DNA of 64,000 bases from Bacteroidetes bacterium HLUCCA01 (GTDB taxonomy: Bacteria; Bacteroidota; Rhodothermia; Balneolales; HLUCCA01), in the NCBI GenBank assembly GCA_001314545.1, contig LIHN01000001.1, positions 402,180-466,179 of the forward strand, in the 5' to 3' direction. How positions within the stretch are numbered: the first letter of the stretch is position 1; each line of letters starts with the position of its first letter. The notes beneath the pieces were generated by a model, which did not search any database, was not told the origin of the DNA, and saw only the letters and a program-made list of their open reading frames with translations. Made by a program: the position numbers and the translations under genes. Shown here piece after piece: positions 56,194 through 64,000 of the stretch.

Positions 56194-57624
56194 ATGAGCC
56201 GTTTACTTCTTCTTATTACACTTTTCAGCATAGTATGGGTAGGTTGCACTTCAGAACGTTTTGCGAACATTGAACGCGGCTCCGACGTTAGTTTCCGGCA
56301 GGGTTATCCGGAGGTAAGGATGATGGCGGTCGGGCTGTTTGATCAGGACGACATGCCGGGTGTCTCACTTCATGTTGATGTGGTCAAGGGAAGTCTGATT
56401 TATAAGAGTACTGACGATGTTTTCACAGCTACGTTCGATTTGCAGGTACAGGTTATCCAAAATCTGGACAACGATGAGGTGCTTTTGCAAAATCGTGTGG
56501 CTACCATAGAAGTGACCGACCGTGATCCGCTGGTGGTAGACAGTTCAGAACTTGCTACCTATACCGAGCGGATCAACCTGCTTCCCGGTTCTTACGAGGT
56601 CGTTATCGCCGTTACCGACAAAGCCTCTTCACGAAGGACCGTCCGGCGCTCTACGGTTGATATTCCGGATCCGGAGGGTGCCTATACCGGCATAACCAGC
56701 GTGATGCTGCTCGGGAAAAGTAACGAGGACACGCTGGGTTACCAGCCTGTTACTACGTATTTCGTGCCGGCAATGTATGATTCCCTGAAGTTTCAATTTC
56801 AGGTGACCCGACCCGCAACCGATGTTGAATCAAGTGTAAACATGCAGTTGGAACGGTTTACAGCTGACTCTACTTTCGCGCGCGAAGTAGCCGGAATACA
56901 GCACTCACCGGGGTCGGTAGCATATCGGGGAATTGATTACGCCCGACCTGAAATCATTGAAAGTACGCAGCGGACGCTGGTCAGTGAAACCGGAAATATT
57001 CTGATTGATTATGTCACACCGGTATTGCCTAGTGCCAATTATCGCTTTGCCGTTACCATTACAGAAACAAGGGATGAAGAACAACCCACGGAAATCTTCA
57101 AAGCCCGTGAGTTTTTCATATCGGAAAGTCCGAACTTTCCGAACATCCAGGGTGTACGTGAATTTGCGGAACCGCTTATTTATTTAATGGATCGGAGGCA
57201 ATACGCCAGGCTCATGCAAATTGAAGATGCAGACAGCCTCAAACAGACCATCGACCGATTCTGGCTGTCTAATATTCCTAATGTAAACAAGGCAAGGCAG
57301 GTTATTGAATTATACTATACCCGGGTTGAACAGGCCAACAAACAGTTTTCAAACTTCAAAGAAGGCTGGAAAACGGATATGGGGATGGTTTTTATACTGT
57401 TTGGACCTCCCCTGCAGGTTGAAAATACCCTGGATTTATCAATCTGGTTTTACTCGTACAACCGCAACGATCCCCGAACTATATTCCAGTTCAGAAGGCC
57501 CCGGGTATCCGATCGGTTTTTCCCATTCAATCACTACATCGTGGAACGTGACCGGTTTTATCACAACGTTGAGTATGAACAACGCCGGGAATGGCTGACG
57601 GGTACCATTTTAAACCAAAACTGA
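56194..57624 (+). CDS. GWxTD-domain lipoprotein 1
   Basis: This lipoprotein (476 residues from the ATG at 56194) has a short signal peptide with lipobox VWVGC, then an N-terminal beta-rich domain (ERGSDVSFRQGYPEVRMMAVGL and following) and the C-terminal GWxTD domain with FSNFKEGWKTDMGMVFILFGPP. An ATG 36 bases earlier would add 12 mostly polar residues before the signal peptide and is less likely. The next gene is a paralogue starting 4 bases later. The GWxTD domain has no established function. Confidence 0.85.
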   Translation: MSRLLLLITLFSIVWVGCTSERFANIERGSDVSFRQGYPEVRMMAVGLFDQDDMPGVSLHVDVVKGSLIYKSTDDVFTATFDLQVQVIQNLDNDEVLLQNRVATIEVTDRDPLVVDSSELATYTERINLLPGSYEVVIAVTDKASSRRTVRRSTVDIPDPEGAYTGITSVMLLGKSNEDTLGYQPVTTYFVPAMYDSLKFQFQVTRPATDVESSVNMQLERFTADSTFAREVAGIQHSPGSVAYRGIDYARPEIIESTQRTLVSETGNILIDYVTPVLPSANYRFAVTITETRDEEQPTEIFKAREFFISESPNFPNIQGVREFAEPLIYLMDRRQYARLMQIEDADSLKQTIDRFWLSNIPNVNKARQVIELYYTRVEQANKQFSNFKEGWKTDMGMVFILFGPPLQVENTLDLSIWFYSYNRNDPRTIFQFRRPRVSDRFFPFNHYIVERDRFYHNVEYEQRREWLTGTILNQN

Positions 57625-57628
57625 TACT

Positions 57629-59116
57629 ATGACAAAACTATTTGGATGGAACATCTCTGTAACATCATTACCTGGCGGGAGTGCGGGCAGACTGCTTTTT
57701 TTTACCCTCATTGTCCTGGTGGCTTTAACCGGTTGCAGGTCGGTACCCTCTGCCGTTGTTGAACGCGGTAACGATGCACCTTTTCGTCCCGGACATCCTG
57801 AAGTGTACACTGAAGCTATTGCCCTCATTGATGCCGAAGATAAACCTTACCTGAATTTATCACTGAACGTCAAGAACCGATCTCTTGTGAGGCGGTCAAC
57901 AGAAGCCGGAACGAACCTGAATTTTTCAGTTATTGTGGAAATTTACAAAGTTGAAGGTACCACTACCAGTCTGATACAGCGCGTCGGATATGATGAAATA
58001 ATACCGGTAAATCCGGACGATTTTTTTGATTTCGGCGAGGATTACTTTGATAACAGACAGCTTCCGCTGCCGGAGGAAAATATGCTGCTTGAAGTCTGGT
58101 TTCAGGTTACCGATAACAATAGCGGGTTGGAAACGGTGCAGCGAAACTACACCTCGGTTACACTCCCAGACGGGGCTACACCGGGTGTCAGCAGTATCAG
58201 TCTGTTCGTGATGGATACAGCTGATTCCTTAGAATTCAGAAACCACACATCGCATATCATCACCTCTGAAATCGATTCTATACAGTTTCAGTATCAGCTT
58301 GTACAGCCCGAGCAGCAATCCAATGCCATGCTGGTCATGAATTTGTACAAATTCCCGGCCGATCGTGATCCGGCACGTCACCTTTCAGACACCTTCGTTG
58401 GACTGGGTACCCTGTGGTATCGGGGAATTGAATATCAACGACCGGAACGTATAGCCAGTATAGAACGAGAGCTGATTACCGAATTTGGTCCAATCACATT
58501 CGACTATAAATCTGAACTACCTGAACCTGGCAACTACCGCTTTGAAGTGATTTACTACCCGGATGGAGCCGATGGTGAACGTGTTTCGAAGCTTCGCGAA
58601 TTTCGCGTCACAGCGGCCCGGAAATTTCCCCAAATTGAAACCGTACAGGAGTTACGCGATCCATTGGTCTACCTGATGACCACCAGAGAGTACGAAGCGT
58701 TGAAGGAAATTGATGATGCCGAAGAGCTGAAAGAGGCCATCGACGCTTTTTGGCTGCGAAATATGGATAATGCGCAACAGGCACAACAGGTTATTGAATT
58801 ATATTATTCACGCGTTGAACAGGCCAATCTTCAGTTTTCAAACTTTAAAGACGGCTGGAAAACAGATATGGGATTTGTGTACATCATGTTTGGCCCTCCC
58901 ATGTACGTCGACCGGGCGTTGGACCGGATGGTTTGGCGCTACTCATACAGCGATGTAGAACGGGTTTCAACTTTTACCTTCGTACGACCCAAGCTTAACG
59001 ACGAGTTCTTTCCGTTTCATCATTACGTTTTGGAGCGTAGAAGGGACTATCATAGTGTTGAATACAACCGCATCCAATCATGGCTCAGCGGGCATATTCT
59101 ATCATTGCAGTACTGA
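57629..59116 (+). CDS. GWxTD-domain lipoprotein 2
   Basis: This 495-residue lipoprotein is a paralogue of the preceding gene: the same block order, beginning ERGNDAPFRPGHPEVYTEAIAL, ending with FSNFKDGWKTDMGFVYIMFGPP and a near-identical C-terminal pattern (FFPFHHYVLERRRDYHSVEY). A lipobox (ALTGC, Cys near 33) lies after a hydrophobic stretch. With a 4-base gap it must be cotranscribed with gene 1, so the two may form a heteromeric complex on the outer membrane. Function unknown. A strong bidirectional terminator follows. Confidence 0.86.
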   Translation: MTKLFGWNISVTSLPGGSAGRLLFFTLIVLVALTGCRSVPSAVVERGNDAPFRPGHPEVYTEAIALIDAEDKPYLNLSLNVKNRSLVRRSTEAGTNLNFSVIVEIYKVEGTTTSLIQRVGYDEIIPVNPDDFFDFGEDYFDNRQLPLPEENMLLEVWFQVTDNNSGLETVQRNYTSVTLPDGATPGVSSISLFVMDTADSLEFRNHTSHIITSEIDSIQFQYQLVQPEQQSNAMLVMNLYKFPADRDPARHLSDTFVGLGTLWYRGIEYQRPERIASIERELITEFGPITFDYKSELPEPGNYRFEVIYYPDGADGERVSKLREFRVTAARKFPQIETVQELRDPLVYLMTTREYEALKEIDDAEELKEAIDAFWLRNMDNAQQAQQVIELYYSRVEQANLQFSNFKDGWKTDMGFVYIMFGPPMYVDRALDRMVWRYSYSDVERVSTFTFVRPKLNDEFFPFHHYVLERRRDYHSVEYNRIQSWLSGHILSLQY

Positions 59117-59138
59117 TACAATTTTTTTATGACAACAA

Positions 59139-59175
59139 AAAAAAGGCCGTTGCACAGTGTGCAACGGCCTTTTTT
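59139..59175 (+). terminator. Strong bidirectional hairpin terminator
   Basis: A 17-base perfect stem (59139-59155 with 59159-59175, core GGCCGTTGCAC / GTGCAACGGCC) has a 3-base loop and A/T runs on both outer sides. It separates the converging GWxTD pair and susD. Confidence 0.85.
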
Positions 59176-59193
59176 GTAAGAATGACGCAGAAT

Positions 59194-60615
59194 TTAGTTC
59201 AAATAACCTTCATTCTGAACCATGTTCGGATTTGCGTTCATTTCTGCGTTAGGAATAGGCAGAGCAAAACGATAATCTCCGAACTCAAGAGCACCATTAT
59301 TGTCATTGAATCGGAGTCCTGCACCAACGCCAGCACGAATTGGCGGATTAGGTATATCGAGACCATGACGGGCCAGATCAAAGAAACGATGTCCTTCGAA
59401 AGCCAGTTCAAGGCGTCGTTCCGCGAGAACGGTAAGCGGTTCACCATCAGCGTAAACACGGCTTGAGCCACGTGCAGCTGAAAGTGTGTTGATCATGCTT
59501 TGAGCTTCAGCACGATCGCCCCCTTGATTACGACGGGCCAGTGCTTCAGCTTTGTTCAGCCATACTTCAGCATAACGAATAACACGGATGTTGTCTGTAC
59601 CAACGAGGTCGTCAACATATTTGCCGGTCATTCGGATTTCCTGATTACCATCGGTATGCACTGTCAGCAGATCACGACGAACATCATCGGCATCATAAGC
59701 GTCGTAGAGATCTTGTGTAGCTTCTACGTCACCGTAGTTACTACGTCGGATAATACGTGCCATGTTGTCGAACCCGGGGTTGTCGGTGTCAATGAAGACC
59801 AGTTCAAACAATGAATTCGGTCCTGTACCTGACGCCCAGGTTGACAACAGGTTAGCAGCTGGTACAAGCGTGTAGTTACCAGAATTGATTACTACATCTG
59901 CAGCAGCAATGGCAGCATCGAAGTCACCGGTATACAGATAGTATCGCGACTGCAAACCTTTCACAGCGTAGTAGCCAATTGCTCCGACGTTCGTGTCAAA
60001 CTGCGGATCCATGAGATCGGCAGCCATCTGGAAGTCGTTACCAATGTTGGTCCAAACGGTAGCAATCGGGTCACGAGCCGGATAGTTGTTTCCTTCAGCA
60101 TAGGTAGTAACATATGGAACACCCAGGTTAGGGTCGCCACCAGTTACCCATTGCTGACCAAAAAACTTAATCAGGTTCATGTGCGCCAGAGCGCGAAGTG
60201 CATACGCCTGACCAACGATGTTGTCATACTCATCGCCGCTTAATCCGCTTTGATTGTTAATGACAATGTTGGCAACAGCAATAACACGGTAGAAGTTATT
60301 CCAGGTGTTTGCAGAGTAAGCATTCTGGGTGGTGAAATCAAACTGCGACTGAATCACAAACCGGTTGGAAGAACCGGTTGAGAACGCGTTGTCTGACATA
60401 ACATCAGGACCAACATGAATATCCCGGCCGTAGAGTACAGCGCTGTTTAGGAGATCATGCGCACCCAGTATCAGACCCTGAAGGTCTCCGATCGTTGAAA
60501 CTGCAACTTCGGTGGGAACAGCCTGGTCCACAGAGGGCTCCAGGATGTCGTCACACCCGCTGAACATCACAGCAACAAGTAATAACGGAAGTGTGAATTT
60601 AAAAATGTTCTTCAT
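59194..60615 (-). CDS. SusD/RagB-type surface lipoprotein
   Basis: This 473-residue lipoprotein binds the nutrient for its SusC partner. The signal peptide ends with lipobox VMFSGC. The SusD body is recognised by the N-terminal DILEPSVDQAVPTE, TPR-like helices with QAYALRALAHMNLIKFFGQ, and a C-terminal segment ERRLELAFEGHRFFDLARHG. It lies 13 bases behind susC, as is usual. The substrate (glycan, peptide or other) cannot be told; no glycoside hydrolase is adjacent. Confidence 0.93.
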   Translation of the reverse strand: MKNIFKFTLPLLLVAVMFSGCDDILEPSVDQAVPTEVAVSTIGDLQGLILGAHDLLNSAVLYGRDIHVGPDVMSDNAFSTGSSNRFVIQSQFDFTTQNAYSANTWNNFYRVIAVANIVINNQSGLSGDEYDNIVGQAYALRALAHMNLIKFFGQQWVTGGDPNLGVPYVTTYAEGNNYPARDPIATVWTNIGNDFQMAADLMDPQFDTNVGAIGYYAVKGLQSRYYLYTGDFDAAIAAADVVINSGNYTLVPAANLLSTWASGTGPNSLFELVFIDTDNPGFDNMARIIRRSNYGDVEATQDLYDAYDADDVRRDLLTVHTDGNQEIRMTGKYVDDLVGTDNIRVIRYAEVWLNKAEALARRNQGGDRAEAQSMINTLSAARGSSRVYADGEPLTVLAERRLELAFEGHRFFDLARHGLDIPNPPIRAGVGAGLRFNDNNGALEFGDYRFALPIPNAEMNANPNMVQNEGYLN

Positions 60616-60628
60616 AGTTAATTACTTT

Positions 60629-63600
60629 TTAGAAATTTAAGGATACGCCGAAGGTATAGCTTTTCAGTGGCGGCGTGAGCAGCGCGGTGAAACCATCAGC
60701 CGGTACGGCTGGATCATGGTTCAGGCTCTCATCGAAGGCGTAAGTCCACAGGTTGGTTCCCAGGAAGTACACATTAAGTCCACTCAAACCGGTTCCCTGA
60801 AGCAGGTTGGCTGGCACGTTGTATCCGATACGCAGATCCTGGAGTCTCAGGTGGTCTCCGTCATACAGGAATCGGGAAGAACCTAAGCTGGAGTTTTTGT
60901 TTCCACCCCACACAGGTAGTGGGTTCTCTGCTATATCACCGGGTTGCTGCCAGCGGTCGGCCTGACGGGCGTATTGTCCCCAGATGAAGTTACGACCATC
61001 ACCACGCTGGAAGCCTGCCCAGTCGTCGTAGACTTTGTAACCAAATGCATAGTACATGGTAGCACTGGCATAGAAACCCCGGAAATCCAACCGGGTGTTG
61101 AAACTACCAAAAACACGTGGCAGTGCTGCGGCACCCTGATCATACAGAGAAGCCTCATTGTAGTTGTTGGTGGTTTCCTGACCGGTCACATTGCCATCGG
61201 CATCTACGATGTCTTTGAGCCAGAGCGGGTCTCCGTTATCCGGATCTACGCCAGCCCATGAACGCATATACCAGGTATTTACGGCATAACCCTCAACTGC
61301 TATGTATCGCGTACCGGTGGTAATGGTAATGGGGTTGCCATCACCGTCTACCGGCAACTTGGTAACTTCGTTGTCAACAAAGGTATAATTACCGCCGACA
61401 TTCCAGCTGAAGTCACGTGAACGAACCAGATTCAGGTTCAGCTCAAGCTCCAGTCCCTGGTTGAAAAGTTCACCAACGTTCTGGGTTTGTGCGGTATGAC
61501 CTGTTGTACGTGAAAGCGGTACACTGAAGAGCAGGTTTTCACTGTCTTTACGGAATACGGTTGCACTACCGGTGAGACGCTCAAACATTTCAAACTCAAG
61601 CGCAATATCCAGCGAATTGGCGGTTTCCCACGTGAGCGCCTGATTACCCAGGTTTGAGTTCAGAATGGAAGGCTGACCGGCATACGCGCCGAATCCAACC
61701 GTAGCCTGATACAGGTTCAGACCGATGGAGGCGTTACCCGTTTTACCGTAGGATGTACGCACACGGGCATAATCCAGAAAGCCAAGATTACGGAAGAAGT
61801 CTTCTTCGGTCAATACATAGGCAAGACCTACAGACCAGAAGCTACCCCAGCGCTCGTCCGAAGCGAAACGGGAATTACCTTCGTAACGGAAGCTGACATC
61901 ACTGTAAAGTTTCTCACGGAAACCGTAGTTAACCAAACCGGTGAAGGACTGAATGCCCCAATCCGTTGTTTCACCACCTACAGCAAACGGAGTCGCAGTG
62001 GTGTTCAGGTTGAACAGCCCGTCAGCGGCAATACCACGACCGGTAGCTGAGAAACCTTCATAGGTATTCTTCTGGGTTTCAGAGATTAGGCGGAAGGTAA
62101 ATGCATTATTGGCATCCAGATTCCACAGATACTGAGCAATGTTTTGCCATACCCAGTTGATGTTTCGGTTGTTGATATCGTTAACCGATCCGTTGAAGTT
62201 AACTGCATCACCGTAAGCACGGTTTCTGTAGTATTTCTCTACGGTCTCAACAAAGTCAACGGAGAACCGGGAGGTAACCAGCAGGTTATCAGCCAAATTC
62301 AGTTCCAGACGGGTGTTGTTCAGGAACCGGTAGGTTCGCTTGCGGTTAAGATCGTTTTCCTGGATGTACAATGGGTTAAAGATAGGTACTCCCAAAGTTC
62401 CGATGTTGGGTGTTCCGTCTTCGTTACGAGGATTGATGTTCGCAGGGAAGAAGTAGCCAGCCAGGTTCGGGTTTCCAAAGAAACCACCGCCCTCAAGGTA
62501 ACCATCCTGCTCGGTGAACGATCCCTGCATGCTGTTGGAGATACGAACGACATCGTCGAAACGGTGCGTTACATCAACCTTACCGGACATACGCTCCAGG
62601 CTGGAACCGATTGTATGTCCTTCCTGAGTGAAGGCACCACCGGAAATGTAGAAGTTGGTGGTCTGCGTACCGCCACGGGCTGAAAGCGAGAAGTCTTGCT
62701 GAACCGCACCGTCATTGGTTGTTTCTTCTACCCAGTTGTAGTCTCCACCATCCCAAGGCTGACTAATAGCCGCAAAATTGGTGTATCCGTTGTTCGGGAA
62801 CATCTGCTGGAAGATTTCCAGTCGGGTGTTCACATCCATAGGTTGCTCGCCATCTACGGCACGGCTGTTGACACCACGCTGGTAGGACGCGTTGTATTCC
62901 GTGCGGCCCTGACGACCTTGTTTGGTTGTAATTACAATTACACCATTGGATCCGCGTGCACCATAAGGAGCTGTAGCAGCGGCATCTTTCAATACCGTGA
63001 TGGATTCAATGTCGTTGGGGTTCAAGCTCGACATGATACCGAACGATGAGGTAGCTGTAGAAGAAGCGTTTGAGCCGCTGACTACAGGAACACCGTCGAT
63101 AACGAAAAGCGGGGCAACACCGGCGTTAACCGAGCTGATTCCACGAATTCGAATCTGTTGTACAGCACCCGGAGTTCCGGTAGCAGCATTCACGGTAAGA
63201 CCGGGAGCAGCGCCGCGAAGGGCCTGATCAACCGATGATACAGGAACGTTGGCAAAGCGGTCACCGCGAACTGTAGAAGCAGCACCGGTAAACGCCTGAC
63301 GCTCAATGTTACCGACACCGGTAACAACTACTTCGTCCAGACCCGTAGCATCCAGACGCATCTGCACATCATAGGTATTCTCACCGGCAGCAATATTGAC
63401 CGTACTGGATTCAGTCCGGTAGCCAACATAGCTTACGCGAACGGTATACGATCCCACCGGGATGTTAGTAACTCGATAAACGCCGTCAATACCAACAAAT
63501 CCACCTGTCTGTAATTCCACGATCTGAACCGAAGCGCCGGTGAGTAATTCTCCGGTGCTTTGATCAGTCACGGTACCGGTGAGAACACCGGTCTGAGCCA

Positions 63601-63658
63601 TCACAGATAAGGGAGCTAGCATGACAATGAATGCCACTGACAGTAGCTTTTTAAACAT
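60629..63658 (-). CDS. SusC/RagA-type TonB-linked outer-membrane protein
   Basis: This 1009-residue importer has a signal peptide (MFKKLLSVAFIVMLAPLSVMAQ), a carboxypeptidase D-like domain (GTVTDQSTGELLTGASVQIV, residues about 25-110), the SusC plug (LDEVVVTGVGNIERQAFTGAAS to GVPVVSG) and a 22-strand barrel ending FGVSLNF. I prefer the ATG at 63658 because AGGT lies 8 bases in front of it; an ATG four codons upstream (63670) is possible. It forms the SusCD import complex with the next gene. No regulator (HTCS, ECF sigma or anti-sigma) is seen inside the window. Confidence 0.93.
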   Translation of the reverse strand: MFKKLLSVAFIVMLAPLSVMAQTGVLTGTVTDQSTGELLTGASVQIVELQTGGFVGIDGVYRVTNIPVGSYTVRVSYVGYRTESSTVNIAAGENTYDVQMRLDATGLDEVVVTGVGNIERQAFTGAASTVRGDRFANVPVSSVDQALRGAAPGLTVNAATGTPGAVQQIRIRGISSVNAGVAPLFVIDGVPVVSGSNASSTATSSFGIMSSLNPNDIESITVLKDAAATAPYGARGSNGVIVITTKQGRQGRTEYNASYQRGVNSRAVDGEQPMDVNTRLEIFQQMFPNNGYTNFAAISQPWDGGDYNWVEETTNDGAVQQDFSLSARGGTQTTNFYISGGAFTQEGHTIGSSLERMSGKVDVTHRFDDVVRISNSMQGSFTEQDGYLEGGGFFGNPNLAGYFFPANINPRNEDGTPNIGTLGVPIFNPLYIQENDLNRKRTYRFLNNTRLELNLADNLLVTSRFSVDFVETVEKYYRNRAYGDAVNFNGSVNDINNRNINWVWQNIAQYLWNLDANNAFTFRLISETQKNTYEGFSATGRGIAADGLFNLNTTATPFAVGGETTDWGIQSFTGLVNYGFREKLYSDVSFRYEGNSRFASDERWGSFWSVGLAYVLTEEDFFRNLGFLDYARVRTSYGKTGNASIGLNLYQATVGFGAYAGQPSILNSNLGNQALTWETANSLDIALEFEMFERLTGSATVFRKDSENLLFSVPLSRTTGHTAQTQNVGELFNQGLELELNLNLVRSRDFSWNVGGNYTFVDNEVTKLPVDGDGNPITITTGTRYIAVEGYAVNTWYMRSWAGVDPDNGDPLWLKDIVDADGNVTGQETTNNYNEASLYDQGAAALPRVFGSFNTRLDFRGFYASATMYYAFGYKVYDDWAGFQRGDGRNFIWGQYARQADRWQQPGDIAENPLPVWGGNKNSSLGSSRFLYDGDHLRLQDLRIGYNVPANLLQGTGLSGLNVYFLGTNLWTYAFDESLNHDPAVPADGFTALLTPPLKSYTFGVSLNF

Positions 63659-63670
63659 AAATGACCTCAT

Positions 63671-64000
63671 GTTTGGTTGTTTTTTTTACAGTGTCGACAC
63701 ACACATTAACAAACGAAGACAGCCGGTCAGCTGCCTTTGATTCATTCACTAACGACTCGACACTTTGGTTTACTATTCGTCGATAACCCTAACTGAGCAC
63801 AGGACGGGCAACGAGATTAGAGTAAATTAACCTAAACAGAGCATTTTTAAAAAAAAAACCATCACATTTATCGCACTAAAGGTGATTATTTGCCTTATTG
63901 TATTAACAATTAACGAGTTGCACCTGCCGGACAGGTGTCATATCCGGGTACGTGGTGGTTTTTCGGGGCTTAAAAAACCATAGCCAAGGCAAAACCCGGG
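63671..64000. other. Upstream region of susC, no gene seen
   Basis: About 330 bases to the window edge with no convincing ORF. It holds a perfect 10-base palindrome GTGTCGACAC (63691-63700), a related half-site near 63755, and an A-rich run near 63850. These could belong to the susC promoter or a leader on the minus strand, but I could not match a full -33/-7 pair. Confidence 0.45.

Overview
The window looks like a chromosomal segment of a member of the Bacteroidota/Balneolota/Rhodothermota group. This is inferred from marker families, not from an rRNA gene. The markers are a SusC/SusD pair, a carboxypeptidase-domain TonB receptor followed by a DUF4249 lipoprotein, two GWxTD-domain lipoproteins, a SprE/PorW-like TPR lipoprotein, an LptC lipoprotein with a long OstA-like partner, a FloA-NfeD pair, and a Rho factor with a long disordered insert. 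Base composition looks even, near 50% GC. Genes are tightly packed on both strands. I see no insertion sequence, prophage, CRISPR array, tRNA or rRNA gene; the one clear RNA gene is a one-piece tmRNA. Most of the window is housekeeping genome.

Layout. 1-3.5 kb (+): the end of an AGCS alanine/cation symporter, upp, lptC and an lptA/OstA-like gene. 3.7-5.8 kb (-): an EF-G paralogue. 6.0-7.8 kb (+): L-asparaginase and a PolB-type exonuclease. 7.8-12.1 kb (-): a DUF2207 membrane protein and the dTDP-rhamnose genes rfbB, rfbC and rfbD, without rfbA. 12.3-13.3 kb (+): murB. 13.4-19.6 kb (-): alaS, then pyruvate dehydrogenase E1 alpha, E1 beta and E2. 19.8-24.4 kb (+): a RimB-type protease, RimK, an M14-like deacylase, a class V aminotransferase and a YihY protein. 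24.4-26.1 kb (-): a plant-type ferredoxin-NADP reductase and the tmRNA. 26.3-27.5 kb (+): a saccharopine dehydrogenase-like protein. 27.5-30.0 kb (-): nfeD and floA. 30.2-33.4 kb (+): TonB receptor and DUF4249 lipoprotein. 33.4-35.3 kb (-): a secreted GH13 enzyme. 35.4-39.4 kb (+): DUF4159 protein, rpiB, glyA, tatC and an FKBP lipoprotein. 39.4-44.4 kb (-): FAD oxidoreductase, LD-carboxypeptidase, site-2 protease and alr. 44.5-47.2 kb (+): sppA and an MBL hydrolase. 47.2-50.6 kb (-): folC and rho. 50.7-51.7 kb (+): pyrD. 51.7-55.9 kb (-): pyk and the TPR lipoprotein. 56.2-59.1 kb (+): two GWxTD genes. 59.2-63.7 kb (-): susC and susD.

Themes are envelope building (LPS transport, rhamnose, murB, alr, LD-carboxypeptidase, Tat, SppA, OM receptors), central metabolism (PDH, Pyk, GlyA, RpiB) and translation (EF-G paralogue, AlaS, tmRNA, RimK). 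The candidates that most deserve a second look are the protease-ligase-deacylase cassette around rimK, the EF-G paralogue without the catalytic switch II histidine, a membrane-type PyrD with Cys in place of the class 2 catalytic Ser, the tandem GWxTD pair, and a TPR lipoprotein that ends in a TonB-C-like domain and overlaps pyrD tail to tail. I did not find an obviously new defence or mobile system.
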